A DNA stretch of 64,000 nt from the NCBI GenBank assembly GCA_903813345.2, contig CAIIXF020000003.1, positions 13,716,931 through 13,780,930 on the forward strand. Reading direction: 5' to 3'. The notes under the pieces were generated by a model. That model saw only the letters and a list, made by a program, of their open reading frames with translations. It did no database searches and was not told the origin of the DNA. A program made the translations under genes and the position numbers. The DNA is from Owenia fusiformis. Lineage: Eukaryota; Annelida; Polychaeta; Sabellida; Oweniidae. Below are positions 62,016 to 64,000 of this stretch, piece after piece; the first letter of the stretch is position 1, and each line of letters opens with the position of its first letter.

Positions 62016-63013
62016 TTTGAGATGTATTCATTCTGCTAATTTTCATTTAATGTATAACCCGAGCCATAAATACATGCAGGTGAGTGTTTCCTTTTTAAAA
62101 TGGTTTAAACTTAATTTACAAAGATGGCTATTTATGGCTATTCTGTTTGCGAATGATGATAGACATTAAAGATTCTATCAAAAGGTATTATGCCATACAC
62201 ATGCCATACATTATGGCATATTTATTGCCTCGAATATGCCATACATGTATATCTATATTTATTGGCGTTTAATAAGTATTTAATGCACTTAAAATAAGTA
62301 TACGTATACATAATTTATTGTACTGGAATAATATTTGTATATCTGATTAGACTGATTTTTCCCTTTCAATCAAAAGGTTCCTTTTGGTTGTAACACAATT
62401 AAATATCGAGTGATTGTGAAATATTACTAAAAAACAGAATATGTTTTCCTGTGATATAACCAATCCGAGATATAGAATGTGTTCACATAAAATCGGGATA
62501 AAGCAGAGCATTGTTGTGCAATTGCCTTATCCTATGGAGATCGTAGCAAGTTCACAATCATTTTCATTTTCTAAAACCCTCATTTGTAGTTGTATGTGTG
62601 TAAACAATTAATAGACAAACTGGCTATACAATAATAATGTATGTTAATGTTAGGCAACAAAATAAAATATATTTTTGATTTGTCTTTAATGTCTAAATTA
62701 TCTTTTAGTCAATATTTTCCTTAGAGAAAATACTAGGTGACGTTTATACAATTAATTCTTGTTCGTGATATATTGTCGGATAACCAGTCTTACAATGTCA
62801 TCACTGATCCAAGTACACATCTGAAAATGCAATTTCAGTTAAGCTCAATATGTTAAAAACATATAAAACATAATATAAATTAGATGTCTCCGTTCAACAA
62901 TTATTCCTTGTTTAAGTTGACAACATGAAATTCATATTGTTTGATTCCTATGAGCAATGTCATATGCAGTAGTTCTAGCATTTTATGTATTCGATTAGGT
63001 TCAAAATGCATAC
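62016..63013. other. Intergenic downstream of gene G
   Basis: AT-rich, with no supported gene. A probable 3'-untranslated exon of gene G may lie here, since its mini-exon ends at a GTATGC donor at 63013. I cannot place its acceptor. Confidence 0.35.
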
Positions 63014-63027
63014 CTTCGTCGACGACT

Positions 63028-64000
63028 TTAATTCTCTACAGCTGAAATGCAGAATTAATTATACATTAACTGACGTAGTTCAAAATTTAGATTTTTTTGT
63101 TAATGTAGGTTACCTAGCAAGGTATGTAGAAAAAGTATGACGCACTACGATATAAATTAGCAACTTTTAAAAGAACTTTGCTTTTAAGAGTTGTATTTGC
63201 ATGTTCTGTATTATATTGAATTTTCATCCTTATGAATATAATTACAGTTTTCATTAAATCTTAATCTACCAAAGAGAGCCATCTAGAATGAGACGATGGA
63301 AATACATAAATACTTGCGCAAGCGCCAAAAGGAACAAGACAAAGTGAACACAGTACAGACACTTCATCAATGTTCCAGTGCATGCGCTTCACTAAAATAT
63401 ATACTTACTGCACACTTGATCTGCAAGGAATGCAATCTTCCGTGTAAGTGTTTTAAATTCCATTTTAAAAACATTTTCTGGCGTTGAAGCGATGGCAATC
63501 CATTCCTCATCTCCTATGTAAACATTGCGTTTATTCAATTCAACTTGTCGCTGATTTGGCATTCCCATTACAAAAGTCAATAGGTTCATTTTCTTTAAAT
63601 TCCCAGCTTCCAAAAATGTGAGGTTTTGATTTTCAACTGGAACAGTAACACCGTCACTCAAAACAAATAATATATTCGGTTTATCGTCACGATCGCCTCC
63701 CTTTGGTGTGAAATAATCTTTTCTGACTGACTCTAGTGCCAAATAAGTCGATGTCCCGCAATCTCTACGTAAGCTTCGCCCAGGTTCTAGTAACAGATTC
63801 ATTCGTTTGACAGCTCGTTTATATTGGAATTTAGTTCGAGTCTCATTTAGAAATGTAACGTGAAATATTTTTTTGGCAAAGGATACAATTCCTATCCTTG
63901 TGCTAAGCGGTCCTACTGCGATCACATCTGCCACTTTAGACAAGAAATTTTGCATTTGCAATTTGTTTTCATCAGTAATAGAGCATGATACATCCACTGC
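63028..64000 (-). CDS. Gene G: vWA protein of the E/F type, partial
   Basis: The gene runs off the right edge. Visible are the main vWA exon (64000-63409, open at its 5' side) and the 14-nt coding end (63041-63028), joined by a GTAAGT donor at 63408 and a TTTCAG acceptor ending at 63042, phase 1. The window edge falls at the MIDAS strand: the first codons read A-V-D-V-S-C-S. The DCGTST threonine loop and FVLSDGVT follow. The vWA exon ends LADQVC and the mini-exon adds T-V-E-N and a stop, as in F. It is more diverged from E and F than they are from each other. The signal peptide and six-Cys exons should lie beyond 64000. Confidence 0.85.

Noticed and set aside
1-64000. LTR retroviruses, Polintons and CRISPR arrays
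   Set aside because: No LTR pair, capsid, envelope or integrase reading and no spacer-repeat array was found. The only retroelements seen are LINE and Penelope-like pieces.

Overview
The window looks like nuclear DNA of a marine lophotrochozoan, most likely a mollusc; this is an inference. It is AT-rich. Its genes are short exons split by GT-AG introns. Its repeats are the mix common in such genomes: non-LTR retrotransposon pieces, a Penelope-like fragment and many small inverted-repeat elements. There are no operons, CRISPR arrays, rRNA or convincing tRNA genes. All gene models were built by hand from reading frames, splice-site consensus and intron phase. Every complete model sums to a whole number of codons.

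Layout. 1-4.7 kb is repeat-rich and gene-free, ending in a 1.36 kb inverted-repeat element. At 4.75-7.4 kb on the + strand lies a two-exon gene for a secreted, extremely histidine-rich protein of 559 residues, with a TATA box and a polyadenylation signal. At 7.4-16.4 kb there is a LINE with a long reverse transcriptase frame (11.0-13.4 kb) and a pair of related TTAA-flanked elements. From 16.4 kb to the right edge, all on the - strand, lie seven paralogous genes (here called A to G), separated by repeat-filled gaps.

Each complete paralog encodes a signal peptide, a six-cysteine domain of about 60-70 residues that I do not recognise, and one von Willebrand factor type A (vWA) domain with a complete metal-binding (MIDAS) motif. 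A-D (16.4-34.0 kb) have four exons, a short linker exon, an intron inside the vWA domain and an aromatic C-terminal tail. E-G (45.1-64.0 kb) have a longer N-terminal exon, an uninterrupted vWA exon and a tiny last coding exon. G runs off the right edge. Every coding intron in the models is phase 1, as expected for shuffled extracellular modules.

How they may work together: all the host genes found encode extracellular products, one a likely metal-binding histidine-rich protein and seven vWA proteins. That is the sort of content expected of a locus for extracellular matrix, byssus, shell or cuticle proteins. The link is inferred from gene content only. The most notable features are the tandem family itself, a conserved cysteine inside the MIDAS motif that could form a disulfide with the MIDAS threonine loop, and the histidine-rich pentapeptide-repeat protein.
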